A stretch of 64,000 nt of DNA from Streptomyces spiroverticillatus (GCA_014650415.1 BMUX01000003.1:372001-436000); one strand, 5' to 3'. Shown: positions 54,119 to 63,944, numbered from the stretch's first letter. The notes: generated from the sequence alone by a model not told the origin. Numbers and translations: made by a program.

Positions 54119-54319
54119 GACGAACACCTCCTCGTGGGAACGGTGCGGACAACCCGTCCCGGCGGGTACAGGACCAGCAGGAACGGAAAGGTCACGAGGG
54201 CGCCGGAATGTGGCGTGCCTCACCTACCGATTGTTCGGTCGTGGATGCAGTTTGGCTACAGGCGGCATCAGCCTGTGGACAAACGGTTCTGCGCAGCCTG
54301 GGATGGGGGCAGGACGTCC
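54119..54319. promoter_or_regulatory. bkdA2-bkdR divergent control region
   Basis: A 201-bp gap. ACCGATTGTTCGGT at 54226-54239 is one base off the ACCGNNCGNNCGGT pattern seen upstream of paaN and paaA. ACAGGC-7-GCCTGT at 54258-54276 is a candidate BkdR operator. A perfect DnaA box (TGTGGACAA, reverse of TTGTCCACA) lies at 54274-54282 and overlaps its edge. Confidence 0.6.
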
Positions 54320-54913
54320 ATGGCGGGGAAGCAGGGGGACATGGCAGCTGAACAAATGGCCGGATCGGGTGACGGACTTTCCCACAACGGCGGGGACGTC
54401 CACAGGGGCGGCTCCCGGGAGCTGCCGCCGGCCCGCCCCCGGGACCTGCCGCCCGCCCGCCCGCTGGACGCCATCGACCGCGACATCCTGCACATGCTCC
54501 AGACCGACGGCCGGGCCTCGATACGGTCGGTCGCCGAGCGCGTCCACGTCTCGCGGGCGAACGCCTACGCGCGCATCAACCGGCTCATCGACGACGGGGT
54601 GATCCGGGGCTTCAGCGCCCGCGTCGACCACGAGCGGGCGGGGCAGGGCGCATCGGCGTACATCACCCTGAAGATCGTCCAGAACTCCTGGCGCACGGTC
54701 CGCGAGGAGCTCCAGGCGCTGCCGGGGGCCGCGCACATAGCGCTGGTCAGCGGCGATTTCGACGTGCTGCTGCTGGTGCACACACCCGACAACCGCACCC
54801 TGCGCGAGCTGGTCCTCACCAAGATCCAGTCGATCCCCGAGGTGCTCAGCACGCGCACGCTGCTGGTCTTCGAGGAGACCGACCTGGACCCGCAACGCCC
54901 GGCGCAGGACTGA
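54320..54913 (+). CDS. bkdR: Lrp/AsnC family regulator, BkdR
   Basis: A 197-aa protein. About 50 N-terminal residues (with repeated PPARP motifs) precede an AsnC winged helix (LDAIDRDILHMLQTDGRA, VSRANAYARINRLIDDGVI) and a RAM effector domain (TLVLTK...-type; YITLKIVQNSWRTVREEL, LVSGDFDVLLLVHTPD). Divergent from the bkd E1alpha gene, as in S. coelicolor where BkdR regulates the bkd operon and affects development. ATG 54320 has AGGA 6 bp upstream; ATG 54341 or 54356 are alternatives. Confidence 0.87.
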   Translation: MAGKQGDMAAEQMAGSGDGLSHNGGDVHRGGSRELPPARPRDLPPARPLDAIDRDILHMLQTDGRASIRSVAERVHVSRANAYARINRLIDDGVIRGFSARVDHERAGQGASAYITLKIVQNSWRTVREELQALPGAAHIALVSGDFDVLLLVHTPDNRTLRELVLTKIQSIPEVLSTRTLLVFEETDLDPQRPAQD

Positions 54914-54926
54914 ACCTCCCGCGCCG

Positions 54927-54990
54927 GGCGGACCCGGGAGGCCGGGGCGGACCCGGGAGGCCGGGGCGGACCCGGGCGGGCCCGGGAGGC
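54927..54990. repeat. GC-rich tandem repeats between bkdR and TetR gene
   Basis: About three copies of a 19-bp unit GGCGGACCCGGGAGGCCGG lie between convergent stops. They can pair with themselves and may act as a terminator. Confidence 0.7.
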
Positions 54991-54992
54991 CC

Positions 54993-55601
54993 TCAGCCCG
55001 TACGCAGCCCGTCGAAGGCCATCCGTACGACCGTGTCCACGAGCTGCTCCTGCTCCGCGCCCCCGTCGGGATGCGGCCGGTACCACTCCACCAGCGAGTT
55101 GATCATCCCGAAGAGCAGCCGGGTCGCCAGCCGGATGTCCACGTCGGCCCGCAGATCGCCGTCGGCGGCCGCCGCCTTCAGCAGGTCGGCGACCCGCTGG
55201 TCGAACTCGCGCCTGCGCTCCAGCGCCCACCGCTCCGTCTGGGTGTTTCCGCGCACCCGCAGCAGGAGGGTCACGTACGGCAGTTCCGCCATCAGCACCT
55301 CGACGGTGCGCCGCGTGACGTACTCGACCCGCTCGATGGCCCGCCCGCGCTGCGCCCGCGGCTCCTCCAGGGCGGCGAAGAGACCGTCCAGCGCCCGGCT
55401 GACCGCGCGCCGCAGCAGTTCCTCCTTGCCGGCGACGTGGTGGTAGATCGACGACTTGGAGATCCCGGCGGCCTTGGAGAGGTGCTCCATGGAGGTGCCG
55501 TCGTAGCCGCGCTCGTTGAAGACGCTCACCGCGACGGCGAGCAGTGTCTCCGGGGTGTACGTGTCCCGTTTGGCCGTCGTCGGCCGGTCCGTGGTGGTCA
55601 T
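54993..55601 (-). CDS. paaR: TetR family regulator, PaaR-like
   Basis: A 202-aa regulator with the TetR helix-turn-helix at 15-60 (PETLLAVAVSVFNERGYDGT, HLSKAAGISKSSIYHHVAGK) and a C-terminal helical ligand domain. It overlaps the paaH stop by four bases and lies in a phenylacetate cluster, so it is probably a PaaR that senses phenylacetyl-CoA. The ACCGNNCGNNCGGT sites upstream of paaH/paaN and paaA match the core of the PaaR motif reported in Corynebacterium. Symbol is by inference. Confidence 0.78.
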   Translation of the reverse strand: MTTTDRPTTAKRDTYTPETLLAVAVSVFNERGYDGTSMEHLSKAAGISKSSIYHHVAGKEELLRRAVSRALDGLFAALEEPRAQRGRAIERVEYVTRRTVEVLMAELPYVTLLLRVRGNTQTERWALERRREFDQRVADLLKAAAADGDLRADVDIRLATRLLFGMINSLVEWYRPHPDGGAEQEQLVDTVVRMAFDGLRTG

Positions 55602-57136
55602 CCGGTGCTCTCTTCCTCGGACGCGGAGTCGGACACGGACGCCTGGTCGGCGTACCCCTGCCGGTAGTGCGCGAGCGACGGGGCGTAGCGCCCGGTGGGA
55701 CAGCGCTGGTGCATCGCGGTGAGCAGGTCGAAGGACCAGTCGCCGGTGAGGTCGCGGCCCCATTCCAGCGGCCCGCGCGGGTAGTTGACGCCCAGGCGCA
55801 TCGCGGTGTCGATGTCACCGGCACTGGCGACACCCTTGGCCACGGCATCCAGTGCGAGGTCGACGAGCATCGCGACGGTGCGCGCGACGATCATCCCGGG
55901 GACGTCGCCGATGACGCTGACGTCCTTGCCGAGCGCCTGGAAGAGCCCGATCGCCTCCTTGAGGGTGTCCTCGCTGACGTCGCCGGAGGCGGCCAGGGCG
56001 ATGCGGGTGGCGCTCCGGTAGTCCAGGGCGAGGTCGAAGTAGACGACGTCGTCGTACTCCACCGAGGTGTGCCCGTCGACGGGGGCGAGCTGGCCGCCAC
56101 CAGGGAGGCCGATGTACGGGCCGCCGGAGGCCAGTTGCTTCACCTCGATGCCGTCCGCCTCCTGGAGGATCGCGAGCACCTCTGCGGCGGGCCCGAAGTC
56201 ACCGGCGACGGTGACCTGCGCGGGCGCCGGCTCCGGTGGTGCGGTGTGCGGTGCGGGCCTGGTGCTGCCTTCCGCGTACGGGAACCAGCCGTGCCCGGAC
56301 TTGCGGCCGAGCCGTCCGGACTCCACCAGGCGGCGCTGCGGCAGCGACGGCACGAACTTGGGGCTCTGGTAGAACGCCTCCCACACCGAGCGGGAGACGG
56401 CCTCGTTGACGTCCTGGCCGATCAGGTCGGTCAGCTCGAAGGGGCCCATCCTGAAGCCGCCGCACTCGCGCAGTACGGCGTCGATGGTGGCGGGGTCGGC
56501 GGCCTGCTCCTCGTACACCGCGAAGGCCTCGGCGTAGAAGGGGCGGGCGATCCGGTTGACCAGGAAGCCGGGGGTGTCGGCGCAGCGCACCGGCGTCTTC
56601 CCCCAGGCGAGCGCGGTGTCGTACGCGCGGGTGGCGGCATCGGCGTCCGTCGCGAAGCCGCTGACGATCTCCACCAGGGGGAGCAGGGGCGCGGGGTTGA
56701 AGAAGTGCATGCCCACGAAGCGCCCCGGGTGCTTCAACGCGCCCGCGACGGCGGTCACCGACAGCGAGGAGGTGTTCGTGGCGAGCAGGCAGTCGGCGGA
56801 GACCAGCTCCTCCAGGGAGCGGAACACCTGCTGCTTCACCTCCAGGCGTTCCACGATCGCCTCGACGACGAGGGCGGCCTCGGCGAGGTCCCGCAGGTCG
56901 TGGGCGGGGTGCAGCCGCTCCAGCGCCGCGTCGGCGTCGGCGCGCGCCAGCTTCCCCTTCGCGACGAGGCGTTCCACCCGGGAGCGTACGGAGGCGTCCG
57001 CGGCGGTGGTGCGCTCGGCGTCGACGTCGAAGAGCCGGACGGGGTGCCCGGCGAGGAGGGCGACCTGGGCGATGCCCTGGCCCATGGTCCCGGCCCCGAC
57101 GACGGCGACGGTGCGGGAGCGCTCGATTGCTGTCAT
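55598..57136 (-). CDS. paaH: 3-hydroxyacyl-CoA dehydrogenase (PaaH-like)
   Basis: A 512-aa enzyme with NAD-binding VVGAGTMGQGIAQVALLAG at about 11-29, LLATNTSSLSVTAVAG and the catalytic His in HFFNPAPLLPLVE. It is a two-dehydrogenase-domain form: a second 3HCDH C-terminal module begins near 395. Such proteins oxidise 3-hydroxyadipyl-CoA or general 3-hydroxyacyl-CoA. Location beside paaR and paaN favours the phenylacetate role. ATG 57136; TetR gene couples at the 3' end. Confidence 0.85.
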   Translation of the reverse strand: MTAIERSRTVAVVGAGTMGQGIAQVALLAGHPVRLFDVDAERTTAADASVRSRVERLVAKGKLARADADAALERLHPAHDLRDLAEAALVVEAIVERLEVKQQVFRSLEELVSADCLLATNTSSLSVTAVAGALKHPGRFVGMHFFNPAPLLPLVEIVSGFATDADAATRAYDTALAWGKTPVRCADTPGFLVNRIARPFYAEAFAVYEEQAADPATIDAVLRECGGFRMGPFELTDLIGQDVNEAVSRSVWEAFYQSPKFVPSLPQRRLVESGRLGRKSGHGWFPYAEGSTRPAPHTAPPEPAPAQVTVAGDFGPAAEVLAILQEADGIEVKQLASGGPYIGLPGGGQLAPVDGHTSVEYDDVVYFDLALDYRSATRIALAASGDVSEDTLKEAIGLFQALGKDVSVIGDVPGMIVARTVAMLVDLALDAVAKGVASAGDIDTAMRLGVNYPRGPLEWGRDLTGDWSFDLLTAMHQRCPTGRYAPSLAHYRQGYADQASVSDSASEEESTG

Positions 57137-57307
57137 GCGGCCAATCCTCCAGGACGGTTGTCCACAGGTGCACGTCGGTCCCGCGAACGCGTTGTCCACA
57201 GGTTTGCGTCGGCCCCCTTGTCCCGACCGATCGTTCGGTTACTCTAGCCGTGTCCGACCGTCCGAGCCCAGTCCGAGCCCAGCTCGACGAGGAGTTGGTC
57301 CGTACAC
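57137..57307. promoter_or_regulatory. Divergent paaH-paaN control region with two DnaA boxes and a PaaR-type operator
   Basis: TTGTCCACA occurs exactly at 57158-57166 and 57192-57200. ACCGATCGTTCGGT at 57226-57239 matches ACCGNNCGNNCGGT, the core of the reported corynebacterial PaaR site. The three elements are in order DnaA box, DnaA box, operator, followed by paaN. Confidence 0.65.
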
Positions 57308-59011
57308 ATGCAGTCGCCGCAGCAGCTGACCCAGCTGACCGAGACCCACCGGCCCACACTCGACCAGGCCCTCGACGCGATCCGTACGCGCGCCTACTGG
57401 TCCCCGCACCCCGAGCACCCCAAGGCGTACGGCGAGAGCGCGGCGGCCGACGGCCTCGCGGCGTTCGAGGCGCTGAAGAACACCCGCTTCGACCTGGGCG
57501 ACCAGCCGGGCACCGACGACTGGGTCGGCGGCACCGCCTCCGAGGGCGGCGAAGTCTCCCCGTACGGCCCGGAGCTGGGCATCTCCTACCCGCACGCGGA
57601 CATCGACGTCCTGCTGCCCGCCATGCGCGCGGGCATGGGCGCGTGGCGCGACGCGGGCCCCGAGGCGCGCGCCGTGGTGTGTCTGGAGATCCTGGCCCGC
57701 ATCAGCGCCCGCACGCACGAGTTCGCGCACGCGGTGATGCACACCAGCGGCCAGGCGTTCATGATGGCGCTCCAGGCGGGCGGCCCGCACGCCCAGGACC
57801 GCGGCCTGGAGGCGGTGGCGTACGCCTACGTCGAGCAGACCCGGGTGCCCGCGGCCGCCGACTGGTCGAAGCCGCAGGGCAAGCGCGACCCGCTGAACCT
57901 GGCGAAGTCCTTCACGGCCGTCCCGCGCGGCATCGCCCTGCTCATCGGCTGCAACACCTTCCCCACCTGGAACGGCTACCCGGGCCTGTTCGCGTCCCTG
58001 GCCACGGGCAACCCGGTCCTGGTCAAGCCGCACCCGCGCGCGGTGCTGCCGCTCGCGATGACGGTGAAGGTCGCCCGTGAGGTCCTCGCCGAGGCCGGGT
58101 TCGACCCCAACCTGGTGGCGCTGGCCGCCGAGCGCCCCGGCGAGGGCATCGCCAAGACGCTCGCCACCCGCCCCGAAATCAAGATCATCGACTACACGGG
58201 TTCCTCCGCCTTCGGCGACTGGCTGGAGGCCAACGCCCGCCAGGCGCAGGTCTACACGGAGAAGGCCGGCGTCAACACCGTCGTCGTGGACTCCACCGAC
58301 GACTACAAGGGGATGCTCTCCAACCTGGCGTTCTCGCTGTCCCTGTACAGCGGCCAGATGTGCACCACCCCGCAGAACCTGCTGATCCCCCGCGAGGGCA
58401 TCACCACCGACGCGGGTCCCAAGTCGTACGACGAGGTGGTCGGCGACCTCGCGAAGTCGGTCGGCGGCCTGCTCGGCGACGACGGCCGGGCGAACGCCCT
58501 GCTGGGCGCACTGGTCAACCCGGACGTCAAGGCCCGCCTGGAGGCGGCGGCCGGTCTCGGCGAGGTCGCCCTGCCGTCCCGCGAGGTCACCAACCCGGAC
58601 TTCCCCGATGCCACGGTCCGTACCCCCGTCATCGTCAAGCTGGACGGCGCGAAGCCGGACGCGGAGGCGGCGTACCTCTCGGAGTGCTTCGGCCCGGTGT
58701 CCTTCGCCGTCGCCGTGGACTCCACGGCCGACGCCGTCGAGCTGCTGCGTCGTACGGTCCGCGACAAGGGCGCCATGACGGTCGGCGCGTACACGACGTC
58801 CGACGAGGTGGAGCGGGCCGTCGAGGAGGTCTGCCTGGAGGAGTCCGCGCAGCTCTCGCTGAATCTGACGGGCGGGGTGTACGTCAACCAGACGGCCGCG
58901 TTCTCCGACTTCCACGGCTCCGGCGGCAACCCGGCCGCGAACGCCGCACTGTGCGACGGCGCGTTCGTGGCGAACCGCTTCCGGACGGTGGAGGTACGCC
59001 GCCAGGCCTGA
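57308..59011 (+). CDS. paaN: PaaN-type aldehyde dehydrogenase, phenylacetate degradation
   Basis: A 567-aa aldehyde dehydrogenase-like protein matching PaaN1 sequences: LPAMRAGMGAWRDAGPEARA, the cofactor region LIGCNTFPTWNGYPGLF and the active Cys at about 352 in SGQMCTTPQN. It lacks the enoyl-CoA hydratase (MaoC) part of PaaZ. PaaN-type enzymes oxidise the ring-opened aldehyde formed from oxepin-CoA. ATG 57308 fits the family start. A GC-rich terminator follows. Confidence 0.9.
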   Translation: MQSPQQLTQLTETHRPTLDQALDAIRTRAYWSPHPEHPKAYGESAAADGLAAFEALKNTRFDLGDQPGTDDWVGGTASEGGEVSPYGPELGISYPHADIDVLLPAMRAGMGAWRDAGPEARAVVCLEILARISARTHEFAHAVMHTSGQAFMMALQAGGPHAQDRGLEAVAYAYVEQTRVPAAADWSKPQGKRDPLNLAKSFTAVPRGIALLIGCNTFPTWNGYPGLFASLATGNPVLVKPHPRAVLPLAMTVKVAREVLAEAGFDPNLVALAAERPGEGIAKTLATRPEIKIIDYTGSSAFGDWLEANARQAQVYTEKAGVNTVVVDSTDDYKGMLSNLAFSLSLYSGQMCTTPQNLLIPREGITTDAGPKSYDEVVGDLAKSVGGLLGDDGRANALLGALVNPDVKARLEAAAGLGEVALPSREVTNPDFPDATVRTPVIVKLDGAKPDAEAAYLSECFGPVSFAVAVDSTADAVELLRRTVRDKGAMTVGAYTTSDEVERAVEEVCLEESAQLSLNLTGGVYVNQTAAFSDFHGSGGNPAANAALCDGAFVANRFRTVEVRRQA

Positions 59012-59039
59012 CGGCGGCGTACGCACCGGAAAGACGAAT

Positions 59040-59073
59040 GCCGTGGTTCGCGCCCCCCAACGCGGACCACGGC
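59040..59073. terminator. Terminator after paaN
   Basis: GCCGTGGTTCGCG and CGCGGACCACGGC pair over 12 of 13 bases around an eight-base C-rich loop. It is shared with the convergent TrmH gene. Confidence 0.75.
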
Positions 59074-59093
59074 GTTCCCGGTACTGCCCCCTG

Positions 59094-59762
59094 TTACGAC
59101 GGCTCCGGCACGTCCGCGTACCGCTGTACCCAGGCATGCATCGCGACGGCCGCCGCGGCTCCCGCGTTGATCGACCGTGTCGAGCCGAACTGCGCGATCG
59201 AGCACACCATCGACGCGTGCCTGCGCGCCTCCTCGGTCAGCCCAGGCCCCTCCTGACCGAACAGCAGCACACACCGCTTCGGCAGCACCGTGCGCTCCAG
59301 CGGGACCGCCCCCGGCAGGTTGTCGATGCCGATGATCGGCAGGTCCTCGGCGGCCGCCCACGCGGTCAGCGACTCGGTGTCCGGGTGATGGCGCACATGC
59401 TGGTAGCGGTCGGTGACCATGGCCCCGCGCCGGTTCCAGCGCCGGCGGCCCACGATGTGGATCTCCTTGGCGAGGAAGGCGTTCGCGGTACGCACCACGG
59501 ACCCGATGTTGAAGTCGTGGCCCCAGTTCTCCACGGCCACGTGGAAGTCGTGCCGCCGGGTGTCCAGGTCGGCGACGATCGCCTCCCGCGTCCAGTACCG
59601 GTACGGGTCGACGACGTTGCGCCGGTCGCCGTGCGCGAGCAGCTCGGGGTCGTAGCGCTCGCCCTTCGGCCAGGGCTCGGGGTGCGGGCCGACGCCGATC
59701 CCGTCGCCGAAGCCGTCGTCGTACTGGGCGGGCTCTTCCACGGGAATGTTCTCGCTGCTCAC
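59094..59762 (-). CDS. TrmH/SpoU family RNA methyltransferase
   Basis: A 222-aa protein with SPOUT knot motifs: FNIGSVVRTANAFLAKEIHI, VLLFGQEGPGLTEEARR and SINAGAAAAVAMHAW. It should 2'-O-methylate tRNA or rRNA using SAM. The N-terminal 55 residues are acidic and not conserved. GTG 59762 overlaps the HTTM stop (GTGA); it is the last gene of a three-gene minus operon. Confidence 0.87.
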   Translation of the reverse strand: MSSENIPVEEPAQYDDGFGDGIGVGPHPEPWPKGERYDPELLAHGDRRNVVDPYRYWTREAIVADLDTRRHDFHVAVENWGHDFNIGSVVRTANAFLAKEIHIVGRRRWNRRGAMVTDRYQHVRHHPDTESLTAWAAAEDLPIIGIDNLPGAVPLERTVLPKRCVLLFGQEGPGLTEEARRHASMVCSIAQFGSTRSINAGAAAAVAMHAWVQRYADVPEPS

Positions 59763-60991
59763 CCCACGAGCGTACGGGGCTGCTCCACGGCCTCGGGACG
59801 CTGCTGCGGGGCCTTGCGCGACGGAACGAACACCCAGTCCCTGAGCCGCCCGGCCCGGCCGCCCAGCCACAGCAGGAACACCGTCGGCAGGAACACCGCG
59901 TCGGCGGCGATCATCGCCAGCGAGAAGAACGGCAGCCCCAGCAGCACCGCGATGCTCGCGTGCTCCACGATCATCAGCGCCAGCAGGACGTTCTTCACCC
60001 GCCGGTTGAACAGCGTGAACGGGAAGGCGACCTGCACGATCACCGTTCCGTACGTCACCAGCATGACCATCGTGCCGTGCGAGGCGAGCTGCTCGGACAG
60101 CCACGGCCAGGGCGTGAAGTAGTCCAGGTGCAGCGGGTAGTAGATCGCGGTGCCGTCCTGCCAGCGCGAACCCTGCACCTTGTACCAGCCGGCCGTCGCG
60201 TAGACGAAGCACACCTCGACCATGATGATCAGCAGACCGGCGTTGTGGACGAGGTTGGCCAGGACGTCCGCGAGCCGTCGCGGCTCACCGTCGGCGAACC
60301 GGCACACCGCCCACCACCCCAGGTGCACGAGCAGCAGCGCCCAGAACACCAGCGCCCAGCCCCAGCTCAGCAGCCCCAGGAAAGTGACCGCCGCAAGGGC
60401 GACACCAAGCACCGTCCACAGCGCGGGCCCCACCCGGTCCCGTACGACGGCAAAAACGACACCCCCTGCGGCCTTCACCCGGCGCGCGTCCAGCGACCAC
60501 ACCTGGCCGCAGCGCGTGAGCACCAGGTACATCGCCATCAGGTGGATGACGTTGTCGCCGCCGTCGCCCATGAAGACGCTGCGGTTCATCAGCGACAGCA
60601 CGCCGATCATGAACAGCACGGACATCGTCCGGGTGCGCCAGCCCACCAGCAACAGTGCGCTGGAAACGATCGCAAGGGCGTACACGAGCTCGAACCACAG
60701 TGTGCTGTTTGTCCAGATCAGCACAGTGAAGGCGCCGTTGTCGGCGAGGATGTCCCGGCCCATGTCGAACGCCCACGGACCGTCGGGCCCGTACAGCTCG
60801 TGCCGGTGCGGCAGCTCGCGCAGCAAAAACAGCAGCCAGGTCGCGGAGAACCCGATGCGCACTATCGCTGTTTGATACGGACCGAGGGCCGCGGCGGTGA
60901 CGCGCTGGACGCCCCGCTGGAGCCACTGCTGCGTCCGGGCCGGCAGAGCCTTGGACGGGGCCTTGGACCGGAACCTCTGGGTGACGCTCAC
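59759..60991 (-). CDS. HTTM-domain membrane protein
   Basis: A 410-aa protein with about ten transmembrane helices and HTTM (horizontally transferred transmembrane) features: TAIVRIGFSATWLLFLLREL, ELYGPDGPWAFDMG, a GDNVIHLMAMYLVLTRCG segment and a YATAGWYKVQGSRWQDG motif. HTTM proteins are related to the vitamin K-dependent gamma-carboxylase membrane domain, and no activity is known for this group. GTG 60991 overlaps the DUF5819 stop by four bases. Confidence 0.87.
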   Translation of the reverse strand: MSVTQRFRSKAPSKALPARTQQWLQRGVQRVTAAALGPYQTAIVRIGFSATWLLFLLRELPHRHELYGPDGPWAFDMGRDILADNGAFTVLIWTNSTLWFELVYALAIVSSALLLVGWRTRTMSVLFMIGVLSLMNRSVFMGDGGDNVIHLMAMYLVLTRCGQVWSLDARRVKAAGGVVFAVVRDRVGPALWTVLGVALAAVTFLGLLSWGWALVFWALLLVHLGWWAVCRFADGEPRRLADVLANLVHNAGLLIIMVEVCFVYATAGWYKVQGSRWQDGTAIYYPLHLDYFTPWPWLSEQLASHGTMVMLVTYGTVIVQVAFPFTLFNRRVKNVLLALMIVEHASIAVLLGLPFFSLAMIAADAVFLPTVFLLWLGGRAGRLRDWVFVPSRKAPQQRPEAVEQPRTLVG

Positions 60992-61824
60992 TTGGTCACT
61001 CCCGCCTCGTCGGCGACCTTCGTCAGGTCGGCCTGCGTCACCTTCCACCAGGGCAGCGTCCGGTACACCGGCTTGGTGGAGATCTTCTCCGTGCTCCACG
61101 GCGGCGGCTTCACCGAGGTCGTGGAGGAGCGGACCTGGATACGGACCACTCGGCCGCCCATGTCGAGCTCGGACATCCGCTCCAGGACGATGCGCCGGAT
61201 GTAGCGTGCGGAAACGTCCCCGCGCATGCCCAGCGACTCGTTCTTGTCGTTGTGCCAGTTGGTGTAGAAGTCCCAGCCGCGGCGCAGTTCGTTCTGGTCG
61301 GTGTGGCTGGGCAGGAGGCTGCCGCGGATCTGCTCGGCGTCCTTGGCGGAGAAGTCGATCCACTCCGTGATGCGCCACTGGCCGCTCTTGGTCTGGATCT
61401 GGGCACGGGACTGGACGGCGATGTTCTGCTGCAGCGGGTTGGGGGCGAAGAGCTTCCAGTTCTGCTCGAACTCGGGGTTGATCCAGTCGCTCACCGCCTG
61501 GCTGTGCTCTTTGGAGAGCGTGTTCGACGGTGCGACATGCAGGAAGACCATGCCGAGATGCACGAGGGCGGTGACACCGACCAGGGCGAGGGCGAGGGCC
61601 GCGACGACCTGGGAGCGCAAGGAGAGCCCGGCGATGCCGGGGGTCTCGGTGCCGGGGGTCTCGGTGCCGGGGGTCTCGGTGCCGGGGGTCTCGGTGCCGG
61701 GGGTCTCGGCGGGTACGTCTGCGGCGGGCGGGTCCTCGGCGGGCGGTGACGTGTCCTTCGCCGGATTCTCGGCGGCATCCGGGGTCAGGTCCTCGCCCCG
61801 GGCCTTGTCGTCGTACGAATCCAT
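60988..61824 (-). CDS. DUF5819 family membrane protein
   Basis: A 278-aa protein. The N-terminal 60 residues are acidic with an expanding TETPG repeat. One transmembrane helix ([20 protein letters not shown]) follows at about 70-92, then an exterior domain with the DUF5819-characteristic [19 protein letters not shown] and WITEW-type strands. DUF5819 genes commonly neighbour HTTM genes, as here, and the two probably form a membrane complex. First of a coupled operon (DUF5819-HTTM-TrmH). Confidence 0.88.
   Translation of the reverse strand: MDSYDDKARGEDLTPDAAENPAKDTSPPAEDPPAADVPAETPGTETPGTETPGTETPGTETPGIAGLSLRSQVVAALALALVGVTALVHLGMVFLHVAPSNTLSKEHSQAVSDWINPEFEQNWKLFAPNPLQQNIAVQSRAQIQTKSGQWRITEWIDFSAKDAEQIRGSLLPSHTDQNELRRGWDFYTNWHNDKNESLGMRGDVSARYIRRIVLERMSELDMGGRVVRIQVRSSTTSVKPPPWSTEKISTKPVYRTLPWWKVTQADLTKVADEAGVTK
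61640..61710. repeat. 15-bp tandem repeat in DUF5819 gene
   Basis: GGTGCCGGGGGTCTC-type units occur about five times, encoding PGTET repeats before the transmembrane helix. In-frame slippage would change the length of the acidic region. Confidence 0.85.
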
Positions 61825-61945
61825 CCCGCCCCGATCAGCACGCGTCGGCCAGTTGTCCACAGAGGTTGACACCCTACGGGCCGTCGCCCCACCATTGAAG
61901 TCAATGAACCGAACGATCGGTCGGTCGGTGGCACAGGGGGCCAGG
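61825..61945. promoter_or_regulatory. paaA control region with DnaA box, palindrome and PaaR-type operator
   Basis: TTGTCCACA at 61853-61861, CATTGA-AG-TCAATG palindrome at 61893-61906, and ACCGAACGATCGGT at 61908-61921 directly adjoining it. The operator is the exact reverse complement of the paaN copy (57226-57239). Ribosome site GGGGCCAGG precedes ATG 61946. Confidence 0.65.
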
Positions 61946-62928
<983 letters not shown>

Positions 62929-62932
<4 letters not shown>

Positions 62933-63228
62933 CCGGCACCGACCAGAACCACGACTGGCCGCTGTGGGAGGTGTTCGTGCGCTCCCGCCGCGGACTCTCC
63001 CACACCCACGCCGGCAGCCTGCACGCCCCGGACGCCGAAATGGCCCTGCGCAACGCCCGCGACCTCTACACCCGCAGGTCCGAGGGCGTCTCCATCTGGG
63101 TCGTGCCGTCCGCCGAGATCACCGCCTCGTCCCCCGACGAGAAGGACTCCTTCTTCGAACCCTCCGGCGACAAGCCCTACCGCCACCCCACCTTCTACGC
63201 GATCCCGGACGGGGTGAAGCACCTGTGA
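62929..63228 (+). CDS. paaB: Phenylacetyl-CoA epoxidase subunit PaaB
   Basis: A 99-aa protein with [20 protein letters not shown] and [20 protein letters not shown]. It is the small bridging subunit of the PaaABCE complex. Normal length; overlaps paaA and paaC by four bases each. Confidence 0.94.
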
Positions 63229-63944
63229 CCGCCACCTCCGTTGCGCGCACCGCCGCCCTCGCCCTCGGCGACGACGCCCTCGTCCTCTCGCACCGGCTGG
63301 GGGAGTGGGCCGGCCACGCCCCCGTCCTCGAAGAGGAAGTCGCCCTCGCCAACATCGCACTCGACCTCCTCGGCCAGGCCCGCATCCTGCTCTCCCTCGT
63401 CGGCGACGAGGACGAACTCGCCTACCTCCGCGAGGAACGCGCCTTCCGCAACCTCCAACTGGTCGAGCAGCCGAACGGCGACTTCGCCCACACCATCGCC
63501 CGCCAGCTGTTCTTCTCCACCTACCAGCACCTCTTGTACGGCCGACTGGCCGCCGGAGACGGCGAGTTCGCGCCCCTCGCGGCCAAGGCCGTGAAAGAGA
63601 CGGAGTACCACCGCGACCACGCCGAGCAGTGGACGCTGCGCCTGGGCGACGGCACCGAGGAGAGCCACGCACGGATGCAGCGCGCCGTGGACACCCTGTG
63701 GCGCTTCACCGGAGAGCCGTTCCAGCCGGTCGAGGGCCTGGCGGAGGCACCACTGGTGGAGGAGGAGTGGCTGGCCTCCGTCACCACGGTCCTGGAGCGG
63801 GCCACACTCACCGTCCCCGAGGGCCCCCGCACCGGAGCCTGGGCGGCAGGCGCGGGCCGGCAGGGCCTGCACACCGAACCCTTCGGCCGCATGATCGCCG
63901 AAATGCAGCACCTGCACCGCAGCCACCCGGGGGCGACATGGTGA
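63225..63944 (+). CDS. paaC: Phenylacetyl-CoA epoxidase subunit PaaC
   Basis: A 239-aa ferritin-like subunit (LVLSHRLGEWAGHAPVLEEE, ALANIALDLLGQARILLSL, KAVKETEYHRDHAEQW). It supports PaaA structurally and does not carry the full catalytic iron site. GTG 63225 overlaps paaB. The stop overlaps paaD. Confidence 0.94.
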   Translation: MTATSVARTAALALGDDALVLSHRLGEWAGHAPVLEEEVALANIALDLLGQARILLSLVGDEDELAYLREERAFRNLQLVEQPNGDFAHTIARQLFFSTYQHLLYGRLAAGDGEFAPLAAKAVKETEYHRDHAEQWTLRLGDGTEESHARMQRAVDTLWRFTGEPFQPVEGLAEAPLVEEEWLASVTTVLERATLTVPEGPRTGAWAAGAGRQGLHTEPFGRMIAEMQHLHRSHPGATW

